This document shows, in pieces, positions 12,214 through 24,429 of a stretch of DNA of 64,000 bases. Position numbers and translations under genes: made by a program. The DNA lies in NCBI GenBank assembly GCA_964036275.1, contig OZ038435.1, positions 6,516,187-6,580,186 on the forward strand, read 5' to 3'. Source of the DNA: Litoditis marina. Its lineage: Eukaryota; Nematoda; Chromadorea; Rhabditida; Rhabditidae. The notes below the pieces were generated by a model. That model ran no database searches. It had not been told where the DNA came from and saw nothing but the letters and a program-made list of their open reading frames with translations. Numbering within the stretch: the stretch's first letter is position 1; every line of letters begins with the position of its first letter.

Positions 12214-13651
12214 GGTCTATAAATGGAAATCTGTTATCAACTTTCACAGACTTACAAAATCTGAACGGAAAATAAGTGTTGCTTGCCGAGTCCAAACAAA
12301 CAGAAAATCTGTTCAAAACATTCAGAAACCCTACACAGTGCTCAAATGTGGACGGAATCGACTGGATTGTCAAAGTATTCTCCAAGAAAATGTCCTAAAC
12401 CGTATCATTAACATTACCCCGTATGTGAAATACATAGCAGTGCAGTAAACTATAAGCCAATCTAATGGAGTCCGAATTTTTGGTTTTCTGATGGAGGAAT
12501 CGTATCTCCATGTTAGAATCAAACAAAGTTCGATTACACGCAGTCCTTAGTTGGGATTTAAATCTGAGTTGGAGCACATTAATACATAGTTTAGTTTACT
12601 ACAATATGGGTTTCTACAGTATGCCTATAAAAGTTCGGTTCAGTTTGCAACATGGATATAAGTCGGAAGCCGTAAACATGTGAACGTGTTCATTATCATC
12701 AACTTTCTTTTAAAGACATAAAAAACGCTGCTGTGGAAATCCGACGATATTCTGTACGACCCAACGTAGGAATGAAAATAACTATATACCGTAGTTCTCG
12801 ACCGTTTTCAGGACAGCCATTATATACACCAACAGTACAAGAGTAGAGGTCAATTACAAGAACTAGTTGAATTTGGGCATAAGTGTCATCACGCGTTCCT
12901 TTTCACCTTTCAACACAATGGCTCAACAAGGTCGAACCGAAAAGTTAGTTGAAGAGAAAACTTTGGTCTCAGTGTAGGAAAGCGCCATGGTTCAAGGAAA
13001 CAATCCCCATGTTCCTCTTTCACTTGGTTTCATCTAGACGTATAGTCGTTGCTTAAAGAAAGGCGGGACGTACTGTATATCTCACTTAGCTGTGTAAGAA
13101 CACACATATACGACTCATCAACAACATTGCTATGAAATCTGTTGGCATAGTGATTAGCGTCAGCACCTCCCAAACTTTGGGCTCGGTTCGAATCTCACGG
13201 GAGACGGATATTTCATAATTTAGGCACGCACTATATAGAGAATAAAATAGATTAATTCGCGATTTAACACGTGCTTGCACATAGTATGTGGCACTCCAAA
13301 TAAGTGAATGGAGAAAAAAGTTGAGAAGAAAAAGGGTATGTTAACCCTGTCAGGCTCCTTAGCCAACGCAGACGGAAACTGTCAGTTTTGTTGTGATATA
13401 TTTATCCTTCTGCGCTTTAGACCATTCGAAACTATGAGGGTATCTTTATACTTTTCAGTCTGCGACAGATTAACCGAACAAAGTGTGGCTATCGATCAAG
13501 TGGACTGTGCGTGTCGCACACTCAATGATCATACTTTGATACAAAAAGTATGAACCAGTAGGAACCTGACGAGAATTCATATATAAAGATAATCTGCGGT
13601 GGTTTCATTACCAAATTACCAACAACCTCCCAAGTCTTATAACTCGACGTA
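12214..13651. other. Intergenic region upstream of transporter copy B
   Basis: No exon supported. Holds a SINE (13058-13250) followed directly by a copy of the CGCGATTTAACACGTG dispersed repeat (13252-13305). Part of the roughly 2.4 kb that copy B has gained upstream relative to copy A. Confidence 0.5.
13058..13250 (+). mobile_element. tRNA-derived SINE, copy 3
   Basis: Same head (tactgtatatctcactt) with a diverged tRNA-like part (gcatagtgattagcgtc and ggttcgaatctcac) and a tail with atttcataatttaggca. Confidence 0.75.
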
Positions 13652-13876
13652 TGTATAATGGAGTGGGTGACGATTAAGCATTAAGCTTGAACACATTGAG
13701 CGTATGTCTCCTATTAAAAACTGTATGAATGGTTTTTCTCCAAACATCAACAAACACAGTTCATCTCTACAAAGTATCCATTGTGACACTTTGAACTCTC
13801 TGTTGATGTTTTGAAGTGAGTTATAGGTTGTAGCTTATTGCGTTTGAGCTTAATCGTCACCCACTCTATAATGGTA
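13652..13876. mobile_element. MITE with GAGTGGGTGACGATTAAGC inverted ends
   Basis: The left end reads gagtgggtgacgattaagc and the right end gcttaatcgtcacccactc, each next to an ataatg-type sequence. Total about 225 bp, with a second internal inverted pair (aaacatcaac / gttgatgttt). Confidence 0.85.
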
Positions 13877-14169
13877 TCAAACTACAAAGCGGAATTACAC
13901 AATGTGTGCAGTGTTCGCCTATATTAACCCTATATTTGAGCCTAGATCAAACTTTTACAAAAAAACTGAATTTCAAATTAGTGGTGGGTAGGAAGAGGTC
14001 GTCTCGATAGTAAATGATAACGTATTATCGCCATTGATAGGAAGACAAAATCTGTGATTGTTATTCACAGGTGACGTTCAACAGCGAAATATGCCAGAGA
14101 ATATCAGGTTGTCTAGAACAAAGGTAAGAATGGTCACGTAAATGGAACATCAAAATGGTGCAACTTCAG

Positions 14170-14400
14170 ATATAGTTCACACCATTCCTACTGAGACTCC
14201 TACAGTAACCGTACAAACTTTCCGAAGGCTGTTGTGAAGCTGAAAATAAAGTTCATGGAAAATTTCCTCGTATATTTACTCTACCTGAGAACGAGAAGGA
14301 GGTACGGAAAACCTCAACTTCTCCGATTAAAAGTAAGTGAGAAAACGGCTTGGAAGTTTCGAAATCTTACTGTAGGAGTCTCAGTAGGAATGGAAAAGAC
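14170..14400. mobile_element. MITE with TTCCTACTGAGACTCCTAC terminal inverted repeats, copy 2
   Basis: Same ends and same internal sequence (ctgttgtgaagctgaaaat, aagttcatggaaaat) as 1754-1990, so this is a full-length second copy of about 230 bp. Confidence 0.85.
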
Positions 14401-14744
14401 TATACCATTGTACGTGTTGGAAGTCTGCTGTTATGTTTTCTACCATACAGCGAAATCTTTCAATTACATAAACCTCAGAGAATAGTGTGTGGTAATATCA
14501 TATGCGACGATGTTAGGTTTTCTGGGAGAGTTCCTTCAGTTTGAGTCAAAGTTAAGAGAAAAGATTATAACAGAAGACTAGGTTATCTAGTTTTATAATC
14601 CTCAACTGAGACTATGATTTAGATTACAGGCAAAACTATGCAATTTATCATTGAACTTTTGATAAATATGCTTCACATGTTTACGTTAGTATGTATTTAG
14701 TATACTGGCAATAGCAAGAAGGTATAGAATACAGAATACTCTCT

Positions 14745-15210
14745 ATGAATACTCGAGACAGTGAACCAGTTCTCATTGAGAGTCACTATCAACGCCTTCC
14801 TTTTTGTCATATTCTCCCTGAGACGCTGGGGTGTTGTTTCGGTGAATTGTAGGAAATCATATGACATCACACAATTCAACGAAACGCTGTTTCTAGAGTG
14901 AGTTATTACACCATCACTCAAACGTTTCTGCAAAGATCGGGTTATGATTCTCTGAGAACTCACTGACTCGGCCCCCGCCGACTGAGTCAAAATTGAGACG
15001 GCAACGACAATGTCGCTGCCGTGACAAATTTTACTCTTGAAAATAGCATATGTTTTGAGGAGACGCAGACTGATAAACAACAGTTAAACCTGAGACGGCA
15101 ACGACATTGTCGCGGCCGTCTCACGTTTTACTCATAGTTGTTGCAGGAAGTTTTTGTGGTGTACGTACTTCCGAACCTTTGCGATGGTTTGCTGAGTTTG
15201 GCGCCAAATC
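14745..15210. other. Segment duplicated upstream of both SLC22 copies
   Basis: Similar to 4850-5140: shared tracts include ctcgagaca-tgaacca, gttctcattg, ggaaatcatatg-type sequence and cgtacttc-gaacctttgcg. Interrupted here by a block with two hairpins (14990-15125). Candidate conserved upstream region of the transporter pair; no coding frame is convincing. Confidence 0.5.
14990..15125. repeat. Two direct copies of a GAGACGGCAACGACA hairpin
   Basis: gagacggcaacgaca is followed by tgtcgctgccgt at 14994-15022, and by tgtcgcggccgtctc at 15092-15121. Both fold into about 13-bp stems and are followed by a similar ttttactc tail. Confidence 0.7.
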
Positions 15211-15951
15211 TCGGGGTGTATGGTTTTCGGCGGAAGTCCAGAAAATGGAGAATTTTGTCAACAACTTTTTAAGTGTTTCACAGGACAGTATTATGAATAA
15301 CGCATCGTTGTGGGTTTAAAATTCAAACAATAGTAGAAGTTATTGAAACAGACATGTGTGGAATATGTGAATCACGTAAAACGTCGATATCGATAAGACA
15401 CTTGAACCGCAAAAAAATCACGTTTGCGTTGCGAAGTTGAACATTAACAATGGATGTTTTCCTACTAGGTGATATATTTTCCAGCGTGGGGTGTGATAAA
15501 AACCGTTCAAACTTTGATTCAGGGCGGTCTACCGAGAACATGCCATCGAATGATTGATCATACCCATTCATTATTATGAAGATGGGTCTTCAAGTTATAG
15601 GAAACTGAAAAATACTGCCCAATTCGATGAAAAGAGATACTGCGATGAAAAAAGGAAACGGGAAAAGTATGCTACGTGAATTGTTACTTTTTGACTTTCA
15701 TTTGAAACATGGAGCAGATGATAGGACATCAAGTCATAATTTGGAGAGCCAAATACTATGTGGAAGTCACGTGTTAAATCGCGAATAACTCTATTCTATT
15801 CTATTCTTTTCTATTATGTATTTTGGTATCTTGTGGACAAGGGGTAGAAAAACACGTGTTTAATGGTGAAGACTTTTCACGTTACGTTATGAAAACACAG
15901 TACAAACTTCACACCAGGCAATGTGGACAGAAACTGTACATGCTGCCAGAG

Positions 15952-16111
15952 TACGTATGCTAGAAGATCCCGCCACCATCGTCCCATCCTGCGTCTCTCG
16001 ATCTACCTTACTATTTCGCGCCACTCGTATCCCGGCGGGATGTGAGAGCAGAGAAATAGCGTGTGTTTGAGGATACGCAGGATGGGATGAAGGTGGGAGG
16101 ATCTTCTAGCA
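15952..16111. mobile_element. Hairpin MITE with GTACGTATGCTAGAAGATC ends
   Basis: Left arm gtacgtatgctagaagatc followed by cgccaccatcgtcccatcc; right arm is the near-exact reverse complement ending gatcttctagcatacgtac. About 160 bp; the arms are about 45 bp. Confidence 0.85.
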
Positions 16112-16452
16112 TACGTACTCAGATCGTGCCGGGTTTGTGGTTTGGTCTCACTAAATTTATGCCGGAATATGAGGTTTACTATTGGACATCAAACTCCAAC
16201 ACAGATTTGTTCAACATATTTACAAAGATCGAAAACTTTGTTTGTTGACCATCCATGATAACAGGCCATGAGTGACGTGAACGTAGAACGAGCCATTCAA
16301 TATCACATGTTGTAATATGATTTTTGATCCATTTCTCACTTCATGAAAAATTTATTTATAGTGTCTACGGTGTACGACAGAAGACCGTGTTACCAACATA
16401 AAAACATCATTTCTATATAAGTTTTTATGATATAAAACGTTTAATGTTTATA

Positions 16453-16651
16453 GGTATAGTGAGTGCGAAATATATAGATTTCTGTCGCTCGCCGGAATCG
16501 AACCCGCGAGCAAATGATTCGTAGCACTGCGCCAACCACTGCGCTATTAGAGCAGGTAATTGGCAAGCTTTGGAATCGAAGTCTTGCGTGCGTACACAGC
16601 GAAAAGTGAGATATACAGTACCCTCCCGCCTTTCCGTTGGCGACGACTATA
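16453..16651 (-). mobile_element. tRNA-derived SINE, copy 4
   Basis: Complement carries gtcgtcgccaacggaaagg, tactgtatatctcac, a TAGCGCAGTGGTTGGCGC A-box region and GGGTTCGATTCCGG B box, then the tail. The most complete minus-strand copy. Confidence 0.85.
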
Positions 16652-19600
16652 TATATATATAGGTATGTCTGAGATGTAGTTTATTTTAAACTTTTTAATG
16701 ATTCTTACCGGCAGAGGAGAAAAACATCTCCAAACTTCTGTTCTGACAGGTGGTCGAAATGAAATAATACTTCACATAACAAAATATCAAAAAAAATATC
16801 CAATTATTTCTAGTCACGCATGAAATTTCACTGAGAGTGACAATACTGTAGGAGCCCACGAGCGTTTGGAACAGAGTATATTTGGGTTGAAGCGTTATAC
16901 CACGAGAACCCAATTATTTCAGTGAATCAAGTGTCAAAATCCAACAAATCCCACGAAATGTGGCGAGGACCACATTTTGGAATTCATCATTAGGTTTCGG
17001 GTCATTCAGTTTTCGAACGGCGTCAGTTGTGGTCTTTATTCTAAGCAAAAAATAGTGCATGACAGACATTTGATCTAGTTATCAGTTGGTGTAGCTTCAT
17101 TATCGGGCAAAACGCTACTTTGTCTGGTAAAAACGTAGCCATCAAACATCTTTATTTATCAACCCTCTGCGAAAAAGTTTAGTTTATAGCCCATATGCAC
17201 TATTTCGGACTATTCCAGTTGAGCACGTCAAACATACCGTGAAAATTTTCAATTGGTATTGGTGAGATCTACCTGTGCGTGAGAGTGTAGTCCAAGTGAA
17301 CGCGTCAGAAAAACTCTAAAATCAAACCTCACGCGTCAAAATAGTTGAAACATTCTTTCTGTTTTCACGGAGTTTAGTAACATAAGTTGATATTTTTGTC
17401 AGGGTTCCTACGCTGTTAGAGCGCGAGATTATTGAAAAATTCCAAAATATTTATAGAGAATCGCCCACAGTGAGCATGTTACCGACAAATTCCTGGCTTG
17501 AAATAACAACTGAAAAATCAAAAAAAAATTTGTTCCGTTCTTGAAGAATAAGGACACGTGCCAGTCTAGAAAATTCTACAAATTGGACGTTTCCCATGTT
17601 AACTATGCTTTCTTCGTTAAGTTGTATCTGACATGAAGTCTAGATTTGTTTCGGATAGAACTATTTGCCAGATCTGTTGAAAGTTGTGAATATTACAGCC
17701 GAGTCATTGTGACTTGGTTGTCAATTACAACCTACCAGCTAGAAAAAGTGAACGTTCCAAAAATGTAAAATTGCAAGTGTTCTTTCTCCGGGAAATCTTG
17801 TTTATGTAAACTCTTTTTCGGAAATGCAACATATACCAGTTAATGTGTTTGTCGCCCCTGTGGTAGCATTTTGTGATTATTGTGCCGGCGCCTACAGCCG
17901 GCGTGCTGCTAACTCGGCCTTGACCGGGGGCATCCTCGCTGCTTTCAACTCCCCACCCCCGACCTCTAAATACAGCTATACACAAGCAACTGCGCTAAAC
18001 CCTCTCATGAGATGATCTCAGGAGAGCCCCATCAGCAAAGTCGAAAGAGATTTTTCCGATCCTACACTCAGCCATCCCACCTCAATACAGCACAAACAAC
18101 TGCGCTGTATTCTGTACATCTCTCGTGAGATAACAACTGATCGAGATATCTTGCAGGTCTTACGCTCTACTGTTAATGAGAGAAAACCATGTCACAGGTT
18201 CACGTGAGTTAGTACCCGTGAGATACCGCATGGTGTGAGCAGATTACTTCGCTTCTAGTATTCCGTGTTATAATTGCCTAAATTGTTTAGCAGAATCTAA
18301 GTTCAATCACATTACGAGTTAAATGCCTACTAACTATCTAGCCAGTATGTGGAAGCTTTCGTGAGGTCTTACGAGGTAATACGGGATAACTAGGTCGCCC
18401 CTAAACTCGAAGAAAAACACCCTATTCGTAGTCCAAATGCATGACAAGTCCGGCGCTGTGGCATAGTCAAAACGTAGATATTCGGTCGGAAAAAGTACAC
18501 AGGAAAACCGCGTTGATCACTGTCTCTCGTTCTTAATATTCTTTCGCAGGGCATGTATTCAGACAGTGTTGCGAGAGCAAAAATGACAATTGATGCTTGG
18601 AGAGACGCAGGTGATGGAACTGTCCCTATACTCTCTCTCTCTCTCTGGCAGCGTACCAATCTCTTGATAAACTCATGAGATACCTCCTGAGCTATCTATC
18701 ACAAATTTCTACCCTGAGCGCTCACGAGTAGCTCATGGAGTATCTCATGAGAAACTCATATAAACTTCACATGAGGTTGGACACATTGGTACACCGCCTG
18801 GTAGAGTGGATCGCATGCATTATTTTATATGTGTGCGAATTGAAGTTGATTTCAACATGCGAAAACTATGAAAGAGTGAAGTTTTCATCGAAACCACAAT
18901 ATTCAAAATGAAACCATACTATGTGAACCAATGAAACCTTGGTATAATCCGATTTTACTACCTTTATGCAAACTAACACCACATAAGCAGTTTATAACAT
19001 ATATTCAAAAACTGCGAAAACCAAACCGATACTTTGATCGTGGTTTGGACGCAAGAGTAGTGAAGTGGATCATGGGGTAAAGTAAACGAGTCTGAGTTGT
19101 AGTTTGATGTTTCCACAAATTAAACCCCTAAACAATCTGCCGGGGTTCGGAGAAATAGCCTGAGGCAATATTAATGAAAATTCCGATCCCTTCCTTGTAA
19201 AGTTTGTCTCCTCCAAACATAATCCATTTCTTTTCTCTCATCCCACCGGGCTTCAATTGGCGAGAGATAGTGCGCAAGCAAAGAGACGCAGTCGGGGTAA
19301 GATAAAGATACCGCGGTGTGGCCGTATGCACCAGTATTATCGGTAACGTTACCGAAGGTATGACAAAACATCGTTCTCTCTCGATAACGTGCCCGTCATA
19401 ATCGCTTTCCAGCAAGTTGGCATGCTTGAAGCGTCGAACACGTTATCAACGGGCAACGATGAAATCTCACTGATCAGAAACTCTCTGAGTGCTAAGAAAA
19501 ATTAATAGCAGGCCAAAACAGCACACGTTGGTCTCATATGATGTGTGTGTGTAGTTTGATCTCACTTCGGTGCAGGTTTAATTCGCAAGGACTTCTCTGT

Positions 19601-20077
19601 TCACAGGTCAAACTTCAATTTTTGCTACCATAATTTGCCAATAGTGAAGACGATATTTCAGATTGGTAGCTGCTGAACTTTCTCGCAGCTCCATTGTTCC
19701 ATTGTTCTTCGTTTGTCTCTGCAGATCCTGCATTCTTTTTACAAGCAGCCAGCTGGTAGCTGACAGACAACAGGGGTTACGCAACAACCACCGTATTCAG
19801 TCGGCGTACTCATACCAAGCGTCGTTTCGAAACATAAATTACTGTTTATACAGCGTGGTTGTCATATATATTGATTTTCCCTCTTGTTGTCTGACGTCTC
19901 TTCAGGGCACACTATATCTCTAAAATTGTTGCAATACAGTTTCGACCAAACGCGAATTCGTAATCAAAAGAGCGCGTTCCGTGTAGTAATCTGGCCGAAA
20001 CCTTCTTGCGGGAAGCTGCAAGTTATAATCACTTGGTTAACCATAGAATATGCAACTCCAGGTTAAACTCCAATGTT

Positions 20078-20250
20078 CACTTTTTTCTCTCTTCTCACTC
20101 TCTCTGCCGCTCTTTCTCTCACTCTCCTTCTATCTTCTTCCCTCTATCTCTCCCTCTCTCGCTCTCTTTCTCTCTCTACCTCTCTCTCTCTTTCTCTTTC
20201 TCTCTCTGCATCTCTCTCTCTTCCCTCCCCCCCCCTCTCTCTCCCTTTCT
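20078..20250. repeat. CT-rich microsatellite
   Basis: Imperfect (CT)n with CCCT interruptions on the plus strand. Similar tracts follow at 22105-22175, 22690-22745, 22950-23210 and 24010-24220. Confidence 0.9.
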
Positions 20251-21554
20251 CCCACTTCCCAAGCCCTCAACCTCCCGCTCGACCTTCGGCTTGTCCGCGG
20301 CTTATTGTCCCCTCCCCAAGATCTGCCGACCTATTTTCGAAGCCCTTCCCGCCACAACTCCTTTTGAATATACTAGCAGTTATTGCGCAATCCGAACTAT
20401 TGCATTATTGTGTATGTTCTTCATCGCTCTGTGTCTAAACAGAAATGTGAAGAGAGTTATAGATGAAATTTAACAGTAAATATGTGTTTGATACCACAAT
20501 AAAATTTGCTACCAAAACAGGAAATTTCTTAAGTGAGGTCAGAATGAACCCTCATTGTTTTAAATACAATAAGGCTTTATTACCTTACTTAAGCAGTTAC
20601 CTATTCTGGTAGCGAATTTCTTCTGTATCTTCGGATCTCTTTTCGCCATTCTTAGTCGAATCACGATGAAACAACAAAAACCATAATAATGTTGAATGCC
20701 ACATATCTTAAAGTAAGTTCACGTTACACGTGCTCTCTCGTGACCAAAATGTTTGCATCTATTCTGTCCTATAAAGGTTTCATGTGGCATATGCCTATTG
20801 CTACAATTATATGTAGAAATGTACCCCTCAAATTGGCACCGCTTTACAGTGGTGCTGGGCAAGAAGCCCCATTCATCTGTAATACGAAGAGACCAAGGAC
20901 GATTTGATCATCTTACCATTACATTTAAGAAGTGTCGAATAGTTTGCTCTGTCCAGAGCAAATTCATGAGTATATCTTACTCTATCACAAACTAAGAGAT
21001 TTGTCATTCCATATAATTCCCAGAAGAGTTAAAGTTTGGTACAAACGTATTGTTAGGGGCGACCATAAGTCTGTGGTTTCATCTGCTTGCAAGTCAGTAC
21101 TTAACAAGTAGCGTCGGAAACGTAGCAGTATCAACCAACAGAAGCATAAGAACGGGATAAAATGTACATTTGCACAACAGTGCACTTGTTTTGTTTGTTA
21201 CCCGAGCTCATTGGATTGGAGTCATATTCGAAAGTATAACTGAAGTCGTAGCTCGATCTGAAAAACGAGAAGATTCAAGAGTCTGCAACACACCCAGAGT
21301 TAAGTACATACAAAGGCGGCAGTTTGATTCAAATGGATTCCCTTGAATGGTATATGTTCATATATTACTGTGTGTATGCTTGTACCGCGGGTTCTTGTCC
21401 ACATGCCATTGGCACAGTTGTGTCATGCTGTCTTTCATCCAGCATCAACCGTCTGACATCGCTCACTCTCCATTGTTCTCGTTCTCTCTCATTGTGTTTT
21501 ACCATCGTTTCGGCTTACATGTCTATCTATGCATTTTTTTTTTCAAATCTAGCC

Positions 21555-21605
21555 CATAATAATAATAATAATAATCTAGCCCATAATAATAATAATAATA
21601 ATAAT
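21555..21605. repeat. AAT trinucleotide repeats in a duplicated unit
   Basis: Two stretches of (aat)n, each preceded by ctagcccat / tctagcccat, so the repeat block itself is duplicated. Confidence 0.85.
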
Positions 21606-21714
21606 CTTTTACGGCAACTATTTCAGCCGTGTGTTGCTTTTATTCATACATTTACAACCAAGACAATGATCACATTGAAGTATCCGTAGAGAGGGGGGTC
21701 CGTAGAGGAAAACT

Positions 21715-21842
21715 AGGCATGGGTGAGCTTTATTACCAGCTCATGCGGTCCGCCATGAAGATACCGCGCCGAGTGGGATCGAACCATGGACTCATGAGTG
21801 CTAGCGCGCGCACAACCAGTCGACCACTCGGCCCCCATGCCG
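21715..21842 (-). mobile_element. tRNA-Ser/Leu-like SINE or tRNA relic
   Basis: The complement contains GCCGAGTGGTCGACTGGTTG (class II tRNA-like A box) and GGTTCGATCCCACTCGGC (B box pairing back to GCCGAGTGG). The segment continues past the tRNA-like part (catggcggaccgcatgagct), and no clean acceptor stem is visible, so a SINE is preferred over a functional tRNA gene. Confidence 0.6.
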
Positions 21843-24429
21843 TGTATTTTAATCTATTCCACCGTGTTTCGGGTTTGATGCCGTTGCCTTACGGTCGAAA
21901 TTTTTTGATTTTACGGACCCTCTTCTGTCCGACCCCTACTTATCGTACATGCTTTTTTGATAAAATCCGAGCTCGTGGTGAAATGTCTCTCAAAAAATTT
22001 GATAGCTGTTGAATATATTGGAACCCCACTTTTCGAACAATAACATTGTATGTGCAGTCTGCTAGCATGTAATCTCCACGTTGATGACGAAAAAAGGTAT
22101 TGTATGTTCTCTCGCTCTCTCTCTCTCTCTTGCTCTCGCTCTCCCTCGCTCCCTCTCTCTCTCTCTCTTCCGCCGTCTCCTCTCTCTCCTCCCAGCTTTT
22201 GTATAAGGCAGTCGCAGCAATTACAGTGTTCTGACCCCGCTGCGATCTTTCATGGTCACACGCACAATGCAACCACCGACCATCATCTAAGCTCAAGCCA
22301 ACTATACTCCCAAACAACTGACAAGTCACGTAAACACGCAAGGAACGTCCTCACGTGACTTGTAACGTGTGAACCTAGAAAATTTTCACTTTCACATGTT
22401 TGTTCTGACGTTCTTCGTGTTTTTTTACGTGGTTCAGCATTGTATTTTGTGAGTGTTTTCTTTTTAGCCTTTGAAAAAAGTCATTTACTCTGAGCACTTT
22501 CTGTGAAAAGCTATTACTAATAGATGTGTGTTCAATGATATAATAGTTCTGGCCTGATTTTTGTAGTTTGGTGCTTCGACCCTTCCGCGAAGCTTCAATC
22601 AAGCACATCACCTTTATCAGTTCACTTCTCATGTGTGTTCTTCTTATTCTCCTCTAACATAATAATTTCTGTATCCCCATCTGAATCTGTTCACTTTTTC
22701 TCTCTCCCTCCTCCTCTCTTTCTCTCTTCTTTTCTCTCTCTCTCTAATTCCCTCGGAAAGTGCATGATCAATAGTACAATAGAGCTTCGACCTCGGTCTC
22801 GCCGTCTCTCTCTCCCTTCTCTCTTCTCTCAGCTTTTGTATATGGCATTCCGCGAGCAATTACTGTTCTGACCCCCGCTACTGCCTACCGTTCACGGTCA
22901 TGAAAGGGCTTATCGATCCAAGCCTGCAGGTTGTTGCCCACCAACTTTACCTTTCTCTCTATATTTTGTCTTTCCCTCTCTCTTTCCCTTTCTCTCTTGT
23001 TTTCTGTTACTCTTTTTCTTTCCTCTCTCTCTCACTTCACTCCCTCTCCATCACACTCTGTCACATATTCTCTCCAATCTTGGTAGTTTACTCCCCTACT
23101 TGTATCTCTCTCTCTCTCCCTCTCCCCCTCTCTCTCTCTTTCTCTCTTTCTGTCTCTCTCGCTCCCTGTCTGTCTCTCTCCCTCACTCCATCTCTCACCA
23201 TTTCCCTCCTACCGTTCATGATCATGAAAGGGCTTATCGATCCAAGCCCAGGTTGTTGCCTACCAACTTACCTTTCCCCAAACAAAAACATTCACATCAA
23301 CCTATCCCCCCTTTGACACTAGACAATTGAATTTACTTTCCGAATTTCACTCTAAATGTGACTAATTCAAGGTATTTTCATCCTTCAATGATGCACAATG
23401 TGTGTTTCACGAGAAAACTAATTTCTCAAAAATAACATAAATCATGAGTCACCTTTTCCACGTCATTGTAGATTTTACTATTTCAAGGTTTTTGAAGTTT
23501 CCATAGTTTCCACATCTTACGATTAAAACTCGAAATTCGAATAAATACTTTATTGTGAGTAGTGAACGAGAGGCAAACAGACGCTTCATGCCCCTCACGC
23601 CACAAATAAAACGAAAATGAAGAACGAATATAGTTGTCTGCTGTTGTGATAGAGTTCAAAGGCGCGAGGAAGAGGACATAAAGGATACAACAACCTTTAC
23701 TCAGTGACTAGACACTTATGTGTTATACTGCTAGTACACTATATGATCACGTAAACGTGTATACTCCCGTAAACGTGTAGAACGATGCAATGCAGAAAAG
23801 AGCAATACAATTTCTGTTAATTTGCTTTCAGTAAAAGCCACCGAGAGGAATTTCATCATTTTACCTGCTGATTATATCGGCATTTTCTTATGCTTCTCAA
23901 GTTTTCGTATTAAACAATGGAACCTTTCAAGATGCAATAACAACCGAAATGACACACATTGAACTGGGGATCTTGAAATATTTCCGCGGTTTTATGTAAC
24001 AAACATGTAAACTCTCTCACTCTCTCTCACTCTCCCTATTATCTCTGTCTGTCTCTCTTCTCTCTCTCTCTATCTGCATCTCTCTTGCTCACTGCCCTTC
24101 TTGCTTTTGCTCTTTCTCAATGTTCTCTCTGTCTCCTCCTCACTCTCTCTCTATCTCTATCCTTCTCGCATTCACCCTCTCTTTCTCTCTTTCCCTCTAT
24201 GTCCCCTCCTCTCTACCCTCCACTTTACCTCTGTGCCACTGATAATGTGGGGGAAAGTTAGCTGTGAGTCAGCTGCGTATATGGTAGGGTGGCCCAGAAC
24301 CAGTTCCAAGTATTACTGGCCAATTTTGTTTGAAGCTCAAGCGCCATCGATTGCCATATTTGGCTGGGCGGCCACCGAGTATCTGTCGTCTATAACCAAA
24401 TCGAGCTGTTTTGGTTATATTTTAGAGTT

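Larger units (their letters stand above)
15211..19999. other. Gene-free block with dispersed elements
   Basis: I see no supported exon. Recognised content: a CACGTGTTAAATCGCGAATAA repeat with a (TCTAT)n tail near 15760-15820, the hairpin element 15952-16111, a SINE at 16453-16651, a GC-rich patch at 17870-17965 and clusters of CTCATGAGATA-type motifs at 18000-18230 and 18660-18770, the latter shared with 30405-30505. Confidence 0.55.

Noticed and set aside
15107..15319. Conserved protein-coding exon upstream of the transporters
   Set aside because: The similarity to 4850-5140 contains indels that break any shared frame, so a non-coding conserved segment is preferred.
20006..20473. Three overlapping Ser/Leu-rich frames
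   Set aside because: Stop-poor CT microsatellite; no splice-bounded exon or recognisable domain. The same applies to frames at 22050, 22635, 22900, 23100 and 24101.
21770..21842. Functional tRNA-Ser or tRNA-Leu gene
   Set aside because: A and B boxes are present, but no clean acceptor stem was seen, and the sequence continues into a non-tRNA tail.
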